From the NCBI GenBank assembly GCA_022579005.1, contig MU401834.1, forward strand, positions 1 to 24,575: a DNA stretch of 24,575 bases, in the 5' to 3' direction. Position 1 is the stretch's first letter. The number at the start of each line of letters is the position of its first letter. Shown here piece by piece: positions 1 through 8,751 of the stretch. The translations under genes and the position numbers were made by a program. The notes under the pieces are model-generated. The model did not search any database. It was not told where the DNA came from and saw nothing but the letters and a program-made list of their open reading frames with translations. The stretch is from Poronia punctata (Eukaryota; Ascomycota; Sordariomycetes; Xylariales; Xylariaceae).

Positions 1-94
1 TTTTCTTTATTTTCTTTATTTTCTTTATTTTCTTTATTTTCTTTATTTTCTTTATTTTCTTTATTTTCTTTATTTTCTTTATTTTCTTTATTTT
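1..94. repeat. 9-bp tandem repeat (TTTTCTTTA)n
   Basis: Perfect tandem array of the unit TTTTCTTTA, about 10.4 copies, cut off by the left edge of the window, so the true array is longer. One strand is purely pyrimidine plus A. It ends abruptly in an AT-rich tract. This is a minisatellite; no coding or regulatory role is visible. Confidence 0.95.
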
Positions 95-161
95 AATTAT
101 TTTAACCCTAGTAACTTTATTTGCATATACATAGCATACGTGCAGCATATATATACTATAA

Positions 162-293
162 GCGTTATAAAGGTATAGTATATGCGTTATATACGCGTTG
201 TATACGCGTTGTATACGCGTTATATACACGTTGTATACGCGTTATATACGCGTTGTATAAGCATAGCATAGGCATAGCATAGGCATAGCATAG
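162..293. repeat. 11-bp tandem array with two unit types
   Basis: Twelve consecutive 11-bp units kept strictly in register. Units at 184-260 follow GCGTTRTATAC (variants differ by one or two bases). Units at 261-293 are three perfect copies of GCATAGCATAG. The first two units (162-183) are diverged, and weaker 11-bp periodicity can be followed back to about 129. The register is kept while the sequence changes, which suggests an old array with a newer local amplification at its right end. The region is very AT-rich and non-coding. Confidence 0.9.
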
Positions 294-856
294 GTATATA
301 TATTATAATTATAAAAGTTAAGCGTAAAGCATAACATACCTTGCTAGTAAGGTTACCTTTACAAAAACTTTTTTTTTTTTAAAAGTAATTGCAATGTTAA
401 TACAATGTACTGTAGTTTGTTGCTGCGCTTAAACAGGTCTAGTGCTTCTGCGTAGCGTAAAATTTGACCCCCTCGGAGTTAACAAAGCCAAGCCCTACTA
501 GCGCGGTTTTTGACCCTCGCCGAGCTTTTAGTTACCCCCCGCGACCTACATGCTCGCACCATTCAGCTTTCCCTAGCGCCCGTAAGTACCTACTTTCCGA
601 GTCGTCCCATGTCATGTAATTACCTAGAAGCTAAGTGTACCCCGCCATGTCCCCTGTAGACCTGTCTTTGGAGGCGCTAGAGTCTAGACGAGATGTAGGC
701 GCTATCTTATCTTCTCTCTACGTCTTCGAATATCATTCAGCGTCTGTGTAGGAACATCAATACAACCGACGCGTAACACGACCTTCCACCGACATACCAC
801 GAACTTCTCGCGAGAATCATCCCACTTCGAATTCAGAACATACGCAAAGCTCAGCA
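294..856. other. AT-rich to normal spacer upstream of CWC21
   Basis: About 560 bp between the tandem arrays and the CWC21 start codon. Composition moves from AT-rich (to about 420) to balanced. The last ~200 bp presumably hold the CWC21 promoter and 5' leader. I see no open frame with protein-like composition, no tRNA and no clear TATA element. Confidence 0.5.
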
Positions 857-1445
857 ATGTCGGATAATGTAGGCCTGTCCACGCCGCGAGGCAGCGGCAC
901 CTCGGGCTACGTCCAACGCAACCTAGCCCACATGAGACCACGCGACCGAGCCGCACCCTATAGCCGCGACCTCGACCAGCTGAAACACCGACAGCGACTA
1001 CCGGACAAGGGTATTCTCGAGCATGATCGGAAGCGCGAGGTAGAAGTCAAAGTATTTGAGCTGCGGGACCAGCTCGAAGATGAAGGGTACGTCCACGTCA
1101 GCCAGACCAACACACTTTCCTTTCTCCTTACATCAACTTACTCTGTTCATCCCCAGCGTGGAAGAAGACGAGATCGACCGGCGCTGCGATGCCCTGCGCA
1201 AAGAATTACAGGAGAAGATGAACAGGCCCGGCCGGGACAGCACGACAGCTAAGAGAAGCCTAAAGTCGCACCAAGTACATGAGTTGGCCGACGCCAAGAT
1301 AAAGGAGAGCGAGCGTCTGCGCAATGCTCTAAAGATAAGCAAAAACTACGAGGAGGGCGGCCATTGGAAGAGACAAGAAGAGAGGATGCGCAAGGCGCTC
1401 GAGAGAGATCCGGCGGAAGAAAGGGATGGTAAAAATCGTGGATGA
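857..1445 (+). CDS. CWC21: Pre-mRNA splicing factor CWC21 (cwf21 domain), 1 intron
   Basis: Exons 857-1086 and 1157-1445, joined across a 70-bp intron (GTACGT donor, CCCCAG acceptor), give 172 residues. The N terminus has the hallmark of the Cwc21/SRRM2 family: a short MSDNVGL start, then [14 protein letters not shown] (residues 11-24). It is followed by the acidic cwf21 helix region around [15 protein letters not shown] (about 72-86), where the intron falls. The C-terminal half is a basic/acidic predicted helix rich in R, K and E. By family knowledge the protein sits in the catalytic spliceosome, near Prp8 and Snu114, and fine-tunes 5' splice-site positioning. The start is the first ATG and matches the family's N terminus. 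The short length is usual for fungal members, which lack the long RS tail of human SRRM2. It is convergent with the DUF1640 gene. Confidence 0.9.
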
Positions 1446-1752
1446 ACTGGGTTAAAAAAAAAGGAGTTTTCGAGTCTGGTGCAGTCGTCATGAGCTTACC
1501 TGGCGAAAAGTTTCGAGTTGGAACACCCCTGCTACATATTTGTTTGCGCGGCGTTCGGCGTTATCTATCGGAGGAAGGCATTGCTCAACTGGTAACATAT
1601 ACACTCCTGGCATGACTGGCTGTGTCGGCACATCATTGTATTGATGGAATATAGATATGGCCTCGATGACAGCTTTGTACAATATTTTCTATACCGTGCC
1701 TATCCTACCGCTCATGGGTATCATATATTCTAGTCCCAAACGCCCATCGCAC
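1446..1752. other. Convergent 3' spacer
   Basis: A 307-bp gap between the stop codons of two convergent genes. It starts with a TTAAAAAAAAAAGGAG tract just after the CWC21 stop. No gene is supported. It should hold both 3' UTRs and polyadenylation signals. Confidence 0.5.
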
Positions 1753-3117
1753 TTAGTTTGCCGCCAATATTTCCGCTGCGTCCACCGGTGGTGCCCGATC
1801 TTCTCTGCCTCCGTTTCTCTTCATTTCCTCGGCTTCTCTGGCCTTTCTTGCCGCTTCCTTCTGTCTTTCGTGGGTGACATACGTCGCATACCGCAACGTC
1901 AGTAGCGTCATCGTAGCCATGAACAGGATGCCCAAGACGGACCGCCTTATCAGCACCCATCGAAGGCCTTCAATTTCAGATCTGGAGTCGCTATTAAGGG
2001 TGACGCTAATCTTCAAGTTGACCTGCTGGATCTGTACCGGGCGAAATCAGGTTAGCTTATAGTCAGCTCGTGCGTGGCTGATGGGCATAGAAAATCACTC
2101 ACGGCGCTCTCCATGTGTCTCTGCTCGTCTCGCACGTTCATCCTGCGGTCATTGAACATACCCTTGACGTCATCCCTTAGTGTCATGATGTCTTGGCTCA
2201 TTCGTTGCGTGAGTATGTCGACCTCGTGCTGTAAATGCGTTCTCTGCTGGCGTGTCTGCTCGTCTGCGGCCCTTCTGCTGTTTGTAACCTCGGAACTCAA
2301 TTCGGAACAGGCGGCGCGGAATAGATAGGTTTCCTAGGAACGACCGAGTTAGCAAGCCCGAGCATAGATAGTTTGTAATATCATCGGGGGTTGTCCTCAC
2401 GTTATCCACATCACTCTTGCCTACAAGGCCGTCCTGCGCAACATCTAGGTTCTGAGCAAGGATGGCCCTGACGGCCTTCATGACGGTAATGGCCTGTTCT
2501 CGCGTGTAGCCGCCGGCCTCCAACTGTCTCACGAGCGTATAGGTGTCGAAGTGGTGGACATATGTCGGCTTTGATATGTGGGGATGGTGGTGGCCTGACG
2601 CGCCAGGCGGCGGCATGTGCAGTACAACTCCCATAGGGCCACTCTGCTCTATCTTTTCGGCATCGGAAGCCTGTTGCGGATCTGCAGAGGCTTTGCTTTG
2701 GTTTTCGGATGACGCGCCGTCTGGCGCCGGCGAGGAAGGGGGAGGATCTGACGTGGCATCACTGGAAGGAAAATCGGTCTCGCGTGGTTCGTCTGCCTTC
2801 TTAGATGAGCTCTTTTCTGAGGGGGCCGTAGTCTCCTTAGCCTCGCCAGGCGGGGGCTTGGGTAGTTGTGCTGGGCTCTTTTCCGGTCGAGGCAATTTTG
2901 CGCTGTCTGAGTCTACTTGCTGCGGTTCGACGGCATGGCCATGTCTCTCGAAGACGGCCTGCCTAGAGAGCGTGGACGTCGTTAATGTGCGACTGGGCTG
3001 CCTGGGCCGGCAAGACCGGCTGCGATATCGGGTCTTTGTGGGTTGGACCGCCGACTCGGCTAGGCGAGCAGCTCTGAACAGATGAGGATACAAGAAGTTC
3101 AAGCGAATGGTGGCCAT
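1753..3117 (-). CDS. DUF1640 (CCDC90/MCUR1/Fmp32-like) mitochondrial membrane protein, 2 introns
   Basis: Exons, read on the minus strand: 3117-2401, 2333-2103 and 2031-1753. The introns (67 and 71 bp) have donors GTGAGG and GTGAGT and acceptors CTAG and ACAG. The product is 408 residues. I chose the ATG at 3117; the frame opens further upstream only through a GTG. Residues 1-40 are basic and lack acidic residues except one (MATIRLNFLYPHLFRAARLA...), as in a mitochondrial presequence. Residues ~50-180 are Pro/Ser/Glu-rich and disordered. From residue 186 (YVHHFDTYTLVRQLEAGGYT) the DUF1640 core begins. It continues through ETYLFRAACSEL, a long coiled coil (LQHEVDILTQRM, DDVKGMFNDRR) and SVTLNSDSRSEIEGLRWVL, to one membrane helix at ~347-367. 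The family anchors in the inner mitochondrial membrane; animal MCUR1 affects calcium uniporter or cytochrome oxidase assembly and yeast Fmp32 is linked to cytochrome oxidase. Which role applies here is unknown. Confidence 0.9.
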
Positions 3118-4392
3118 GGTCGCTACTATTGCGACTATGCGCACCTTGATAATTAAGCTCTCAAGGAATAAACATAACTGAAGGATTGTACGTAAAGACT
3201 TGATTAAAGGAGTGACGAAGCCATTGCTGGGGTGGTAGGTCCCGAAATGTTACGACTCATGATGCATGGCGGTGGGTTTTCATAAGCGCGGCAGCCCATG
3301 TGATTTTAACACATCGCGGCACTTTCCCCGTCATCGTTTGGTACCGAACCCTTCTGGCGAGGTACTCACAGGTACATAGGAGGATTAGCTGGATGAGGTA
3401 CGTACTGTAGAAGTACAGCAAACGCAGCACAGGTCTTGCAGCAGATCCAGCACCGCCCAAAATGAGCCTCTAGGGGGCTGAGCGGTACTTTGGTTCTACT
3501 ACACTTGCCATGTCGATACGGATAGGTACGCTGCAAACTAGACTACCTGATCAACATGCCTGTAGTACTTGTAGTTGGACTACAAAGTTAACAGTACCTA
3601 TGGATAGATAAAATATACAGATATTCTATAAGGCTACTTGCAAAGAAGAGTGTGCTAGCTTGAAAGGCGTGTTTGAATTGTTTTGTTTTGCAATAAAATG
3701 GTGTTGTACTTGTAAGATGTTCCTGATTGCTCTATCTAGACCTTTGCAAGTTCCTAGGCAACACTACAAGTACGCCTAGCGCACCATTATCAGATCCTTA
3801 AAAGTTAGGATTATAACATAATTACCTACATATCAAGTTAAAATCACATAAGACTTGTTATTATTTCTTTCTATATATGTATAGAATTAAAAGGTAATAG
3901 AAAAACAATTGCAAAACAAATCAGGATCAATTACAACTGCCCTTAGGTTATTATCTTTTTTATAACTAGATCACGATAATATATCACCACGCAAGCCTTC
4001 GCCTAGGATATCACAGAGAAGTGCAACCAGTGCACGTGTAAATGAGCTTAACTAGAATTATAATTTAATAATACCAATAGCAACAGGATGCTCAGCGTCT
4101 CCTTGCAAGACTTAAAGGCATCTCAAAACAAACCAGAGGGAAACAGCCCGGCCTGAAAGTTTTAGGCAAGTTTAATACATATTTACAGTACGCCCAGCGC
4201 CGCGCTTAAGTACTCGTACAGTGACCCAAGTACGCCGGCACCCGATAGACCACGAGTCCCTCATTTACTGAAATTAGTTTGAAGAAAAGCGCCATAACTT
4301 CCCACCCACATAAATGAGCCTCCCTTCGAGATTCCAAGTGTCAGAACAGGCTCTCATGTAGAGCTTCAACCGAATCATCCGTCGATCTGAGC
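3118..4392. other. Spacer, AT-rich in its middle part
   Basis: About 1.3 kb without a supportable gene. Bases ~3590-4180 are clearly AT-richer than the flanking genes, with no repeats of useful length. The motif AGTACGCCYAGCGC occurs at about 3770 and again near 4189, and TACTCGTAC occurs at 4211-4219. These could be remnants of mobile DNA next to the hAT gene, but I could not find matching inverted ends on its far side. A 67-codon minus-strand frame at 3257-3460 has no protein-like features. Confidence 0.4.
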
Positions 4393-6297
4393 CTATCCCA
4401 GAGGACTATTCTTACATTCGGACAGAGTTGCGAACAACCTCTCTTCAAAATCTTCTTGATCCTCTTCATCCATCAATTCCATAGTCTTCCTGTCAAGCCC
4501 TTCAATCACACGCCGGTTCATGTGAATGAAAAGCAACTGGTCCGAAGCCTCTGCATTATTTGGGTCACGCCGCGTGTCGAGTAAGTAACCCATAGATGAG
4601 AAGGCCCGCTCAGAAGGAGCCGAGTTGCAGACGGTATTGAATACCCTCAGGGCCAGGTGGGACAGCAACGACCCAGCCACCATGCGTTTACACCATAGAT
4701 CCTTAGGCTTAAGAAGCCCCTTAAGATTAGCCTTTGAGTAGCACCCTTGCAGGCTTCGGTACGCATTGAACTCGTTTATGACATAGTCCACTTGCTCCGA
4801 GGGCGTGTGTCGGCGGATCCATTTCTCGATCTCGCTAAATGTAAATGCGTTGAGTGGTGTGGGAAGGCTATGGAAATCTAGAGACCAAGCCACCCGATGG
4901 ATTGTGCCAATCCCTTCTGCTTGATCCTTTTGATAGAGCCGAAATAGAGATTCGAAATCGACCTCTTGGTGAGACGGCTCGCTCTGGAGCCTTGTCCAGG
5001 CTAGATGGATAGAATTCCACCGGTTGAGTACGAAGCCCAGATATGACGTCTCAGATTCTGAAGCCACGATTGCGTTTTGGACGGGTTCCAGGATGCTGAC
5101 AAGTAGGTTCAACCTCGACCAGAAAATATGGTCATTGACGATGTTAACGATGGCCCGGGTTACTGTGATCTCAGGGCCTTCGTTAATAGCCTCATGCTGG
5201 GCGTACTTTATAAGTGCTTCTCGGTTGTCTTTCACCGCCTTGCAGCAGCGGTATTGGGAGCCCCAAGGTGCGACGGTAGATTGTAGGAATGGCCGAGATT
5301 TGCCGTCATTCAGACTTCGCTGGCAGTCGAGGAGCCTCGAGTATTGTAGTCTGGAGCTTCTGAAGGCCGAGACAAGTGCCGACGCACTGTTAAACGTCGT
5401 CCTCCAGGGCTCCAGGCCGGTAACAATGTCTTTTACCAGTGCTTGAAGGCCCTGGGAGTCGCAAAGGACTGCCCAGCAGTGGTTGAAGTCTTCGGTATCC
5501 ACGAGTGCTTGGGCCAGGCGCAGGGTGTCGGAGCTGTCAACGCAAAAAGCTCGTATTTTCCACAAGTTAGTGCGACCCTTGACGAGGCCTTCAAGGATAA
5601 ACCGGACCAAGGCGACAGTGTTCTCCGCAATCTGGAAATCCCGTCCCAGATTCTGGGTATGCCAGTAATAATAGGCCCGGTTAGTGTCGGTAAGCTGGAA
5701 GCTGATAGTCAGGATTTGGCGTTTTCTGGCATCCTCGGAGATCTCGAGGATGACGGTTATGTCGTCAGAAAAGTCAATTTCGGCCCGGACTTTCTCATAG
5801 TATTCGTCGTATAATTTAGGCAGGTAGGTAGAACGTATGAGTTGTTGGTCTGGGGGCGTATAGTTGACCCTAAGATGACGAAAAGCGGCCTTGAATAAAT
5901 CCGAGTCCAAGGCGCCAAAGGACACTCCACCTAAGATGACGGCTTTTGCAAACGCGAAGTTGATGGTTTCTTCCAAACCGGAAGGTGCAGGGCGAGGAGT
6001 GGCCTGTAGGGGCTGGATTACCTGAGGCTGACCACCGGGCGAAGATCTTGGCTGCGGTTCGATCGACGGTGACCGCCTCGGGGGTCTCGCCGTGGTTGTC
6101 GCGGGCCTAGCGGGCTTCTGCCGCCTCATAGCTTCCGCTGCGTATGTTTGATATACACGACAATGCCGCAAATGACGCTTCATAGCTGATACCTGGGAGC
6201 TCATGCTATTCTTGCAGTGATTGCAGCGCTGTTTTTCCGGATGTTCCTCATCGCGGGTGAACTCTAGACGAGTGACCTCATCGCGTGGTCTAGGCAT
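4393..6297 (-). CDS. hAT-family transposase-like protein with BED-type zinc finger, intact ORF, catalytic motifs eroded
   Basis: A single 634-codon frame from the ATG at 6297 to TAG at 4393-4395; the frame opens 12 codons earlier only through GTG. Domains in order: BED/C2H2-type finger at residues ~24-46 (C25, C28, H42, H45/C46); a Pro/Arg-rich linker (60-105); an RNase-H-like core resembling DUF659-type hAT transposases (~175-430); and the C-terminal hAT dimerisation region (543-595) with the conserved SAPSERAFSSMG and a final FIHMNRR. Within the core the second acidic position (FCVDSSDT, D254) is present. At the first, where relatives have a DGWTD-like motif, the sequence reads ILEISED (E185). 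The CxxH motif reads CDSQ (279-282), and the TRW/TRF motif reads VAPWGS (342-347). No stop or frameshift interrupts the gene. By family such proteins cut and paste DNA; this copy is probably not catalytic. I found no convincing terminal inverted repeats or target duplication. A domesticated DNA-binding protein is possible. Confidence 0.85.
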   Translation of the reverse strand: MPRPRDEVTRLEFTRDEEHPEKQRCNHCKNSMSSQVSAMKRHLRHCRVYQTYAAEAMRRQKPARPATTTARPPRRSPSIEPQPRSSPGGQPQVIQPLQATPRPAPSGLEETINFAFAKAVILGGVSFGALDSDLFKAAFRHLRVNYTPPDQQLIRSTYLPKLYDEYYEKVRAEIDFSDDITVILEISEDARKRQILTISFQLTDTNRAYYYWHTQNLGRDFQIAENTVALVRFILEGLVKGRTNLWKIRAFCVDSSDTLRLAQALVDTEDFNHCWAVLCDSQGLQALVKDIVTGLEPWRTTFNSASALVSAFRSSRLQYSRLLDCQRSLNDGKSRPFLQSTVAPWGSQYRCCKAVKDNREALIKYAQHEAINEGPEITVTRAIVNIVNDHIFWSRLNLLVSILEPVQNAIVASESETSYLGFVLNRWNSIHLAWTRLQSEPSHQEVDFESLFRLYQKDQAEGIGTIHRVAWSLDFHSLPTPLNAFTFSEIEKWIRRHTPSEQVDYVINEFNAYRSLQGCYSKANLKGLLKPKDLWCKRMVAGSLLSHLALRVFNTVCNSAPSERAFSSMGYLLDTRRDPNNAEASDQLLFIHMNRRVIEGLDRKTMELMDEEDQEDFEERLFATLSECKNSPLG

Positions 6298-8751
6298 CTT
6301 AAGAGAATAACACGCGACGGCGGTCACGGCCACCCCAAGTAGAGGAATCTATAAGGAGCTATAAGACAAGCGACGGTAGCTGACGCTAGTTGATACTGTC
6401 GCGCGAAACTCAAGGCGATGACAAAAGCTCACGATGGTGGGATGGAAGAAGTGAGGTGGCGGGTTTAGAACTGGTGTTTCGCTAAAAAACACGCTGTCAT
6501 AAAACATAGGGTACGTCCTACTCGTGCACAGTAAGCGCTTGTGTTATATACGGTGTTTTTCGCTGTGATCCAGAACAAGTGACTTTGTTTAACGATTGAT
6601 TCAAAGATTCCAATCTCAAATACTCGATATAAGGATTGAAACCTTTTTACGCGGTACATCTGTATACACATAAATCGGGCTTGTTTCATTAGACCCTACG
6701 GAATGTACGCTCGTAGACAGGTTTTGGAGGTTGTTCGGCCATTACATACATGTGGAAGTTTGGCTGCAAGCTATTCAGTAGTGTTTGTGTCTACTATTAT
6801 CTGCATCTCACCAAATTCTTTCGCGGCAGGGTCAAGGACAGGGGTTCCAGATAATCAGAGATATTTAACAGCGGTAGACCGTGGGAGGTGCATAGACACA
6901 GTTCCACGGCCGTGGTGGGATAGAACAAGAAAAGATTTCATGGCAAACCAGAGTTCGGCGGTCGTCATGAACCGGGGTTTTTCGTCGAGAGTGTCAAATA
7001 AAGAGTCTCTAAATCAAATACATATATTTACCGCCATATGATCCCTTCAACAGCTCATAGTCCGGGGCTCCGAGCTGCGCAGAACTCAACTGTTCAAATG
7101 GCAACAGTAATACCTAGGCACTCCAGGTCTGCACTTAGAATATAGCAGATAATATATCCTGCTCTCTTAGACTCTTACAAGTTCTCACAGTAACTACATG
7201 GTCGATATGAAACTGCATCTCCCCTCACCTCGTAAATCTCTACTTTGAACGCGCGCCGGGGCCCAACTTAGCCTCCTGCCTGTCCTCGAATATCTACTCT
7301 TTGGCTGTTGGTTGGCCACGGCAACTAGGAATACCCAGTTCGTGTTTCATGTCGGTGGTCGAGACCCGATCAGGAGCTGTCAAACCCCTGCAGGGGGCGG
7401 TACTGGTAGACAGCCGACGTGTGCGGAGGTAACCGTCCTCACACATGAGGCTGACAGCTTCCAGAAGCTATAATAAGGCGTATTTCGTGATGTGTTTGTC
7501 TACTCGTAATGAATTCCTACTCTACGTATCCATTGAACCTGATTGAGCTATCTGAGGACAATTGCTGTCGCCTTGGCTGGGGTATGAAGTCTCATTGCTT
7601 GAAACACACAGGCATCAGATGGAACCCAGTAGGTTAAGGATATCCAGCTTATGTTCTATGCTCGCACACGTAAGTCACCACTGCCACTTTACAGCGGCTT
7701 GCTCACTCTTTTGTTACCGTGATACGTTGGCCTTGGTCCAATCACAGTTTGTAAACGCAATGTCACCAATCTTGTGTAGACATAGAACTTGTTTCTTCGT
7801 AATGTTTGTTTGTTGTATGGATTACACTCATTACCACACGGTCAGAAGAACCCAATGTTGCGAATATTGGGTAAGAAGTCGTGTCAAATGAGAAGACCAA
7901 CTTACTATTTGTGTAAGTGTGATTTCTGCAAATACAACAGTCGTAAGAGTGACTTGCACCCATGTACTTATTGTACGAGTATAGAAGCATCCTGTAGGGT
8001 GACAGGGTCAAGGTCCTCTCCAACAAGGTGAGGGTGAGGGCGGTTAGGTTAGGCCGCTGCCAGGCGACCAGCAGTACATAACGGACCGCCAACACGTGCA
8101 GCAACACCAGATCTGCCAACATGTTGAAAAAAGTACCTTAAAGGTGGGTCTCTCACTCAACCAACATCTTTGCCAGCGAGTCTAATTCTGACAGGGCACA
8201 GGGCTAAGCCACAACTGTCACTAGCTCAGGCATCGGCCCCGCCCGTCGTCCCCGCAACCCAAACGACACTGGAGAAAAACAAGTTGCCGATTATGTACCT
8301 TGATCCTCAAGTACAGCTCTGCAATGCCATGTCACCACCGACTTTCTACCGCCAAAGTTCTGTAGTATTTCGTTCCAACTACTTCTGCTAATTTGATATC
8401 TTGGGCTGGTTCTCAATTGTGTCTGCGCTAGACATTCTCGCATCATGTTTTGAGCTTTTTACGACGATAACGATTCTCAATACTTTGCATTTCTGCTCTG
8501 GATCCTAATTTCGTATCCCCGCATAACCAATATAGCACAGAGGAACAAGGCCGAAATTTTTGATTGAACAGTGCTCTTGTTCCTACTGTGCTGTACTTGC
8601 AAGATATCTCTGCCGCCAACGACATTCCGACCGAGTTCCTCCTTTCGTCAAGTCGACACCAAAACCGAAACAATAGCCCTCTTACCTCGTCTCCGATATC
8701 AATTCTCTCACCACACCACTGCACTGAGAGCAATTGCCATCTGCCGCCAAT
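6298..8751. other. Long spacer between hAT-like gene and cytochrome b561 gene
   Basis: 2.45 kb lying between two divergent genes, so it should carry both promoters. Open frames here (for example 6703-7041 plus, 7763-8122 minus) are short and have no recognisable domain, membrane segment pattern or splice context. TACTCGTA motifs lie at 7501-7508 and, in reverse, at 7973-7981. A G-rich patch at 8026-8052 contains TTAGGTTAGG. I see no tRNA, snRNA or transposon ends. Confidence 0.45.

Noticed and set aside
2543..3085. 180-codon plus-strand frame opposite the DUF1640 gene
   Set aside because: Antisense shadow of the Pro/Ser/Glu-rich exon 1; the minus strand has the conserved domain and introns.
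4187..4260. CAGTACGCCCAGCGC and CAGTGACCCAAG as possible left end of the hAT element
   Set aside because: Scanning the other side of the gene (about 6300-7700) by eye showed no reverse complement of useful length and no 8-bp target duplication.
6703..7041. 112-codon plus-strand frame in the long spacer
   Set aside because: No domain, no splice partners and no low-complexity or membrane pattern; composition looks like translated spacer.
8026..8052. G-rich tract with TTAGGTTAGG, resembling degenerate telomere repeats
   Set aside because: Only two partial TTAGG units, with no TTAGGG tandem run; too short to call an interstitial telomere.
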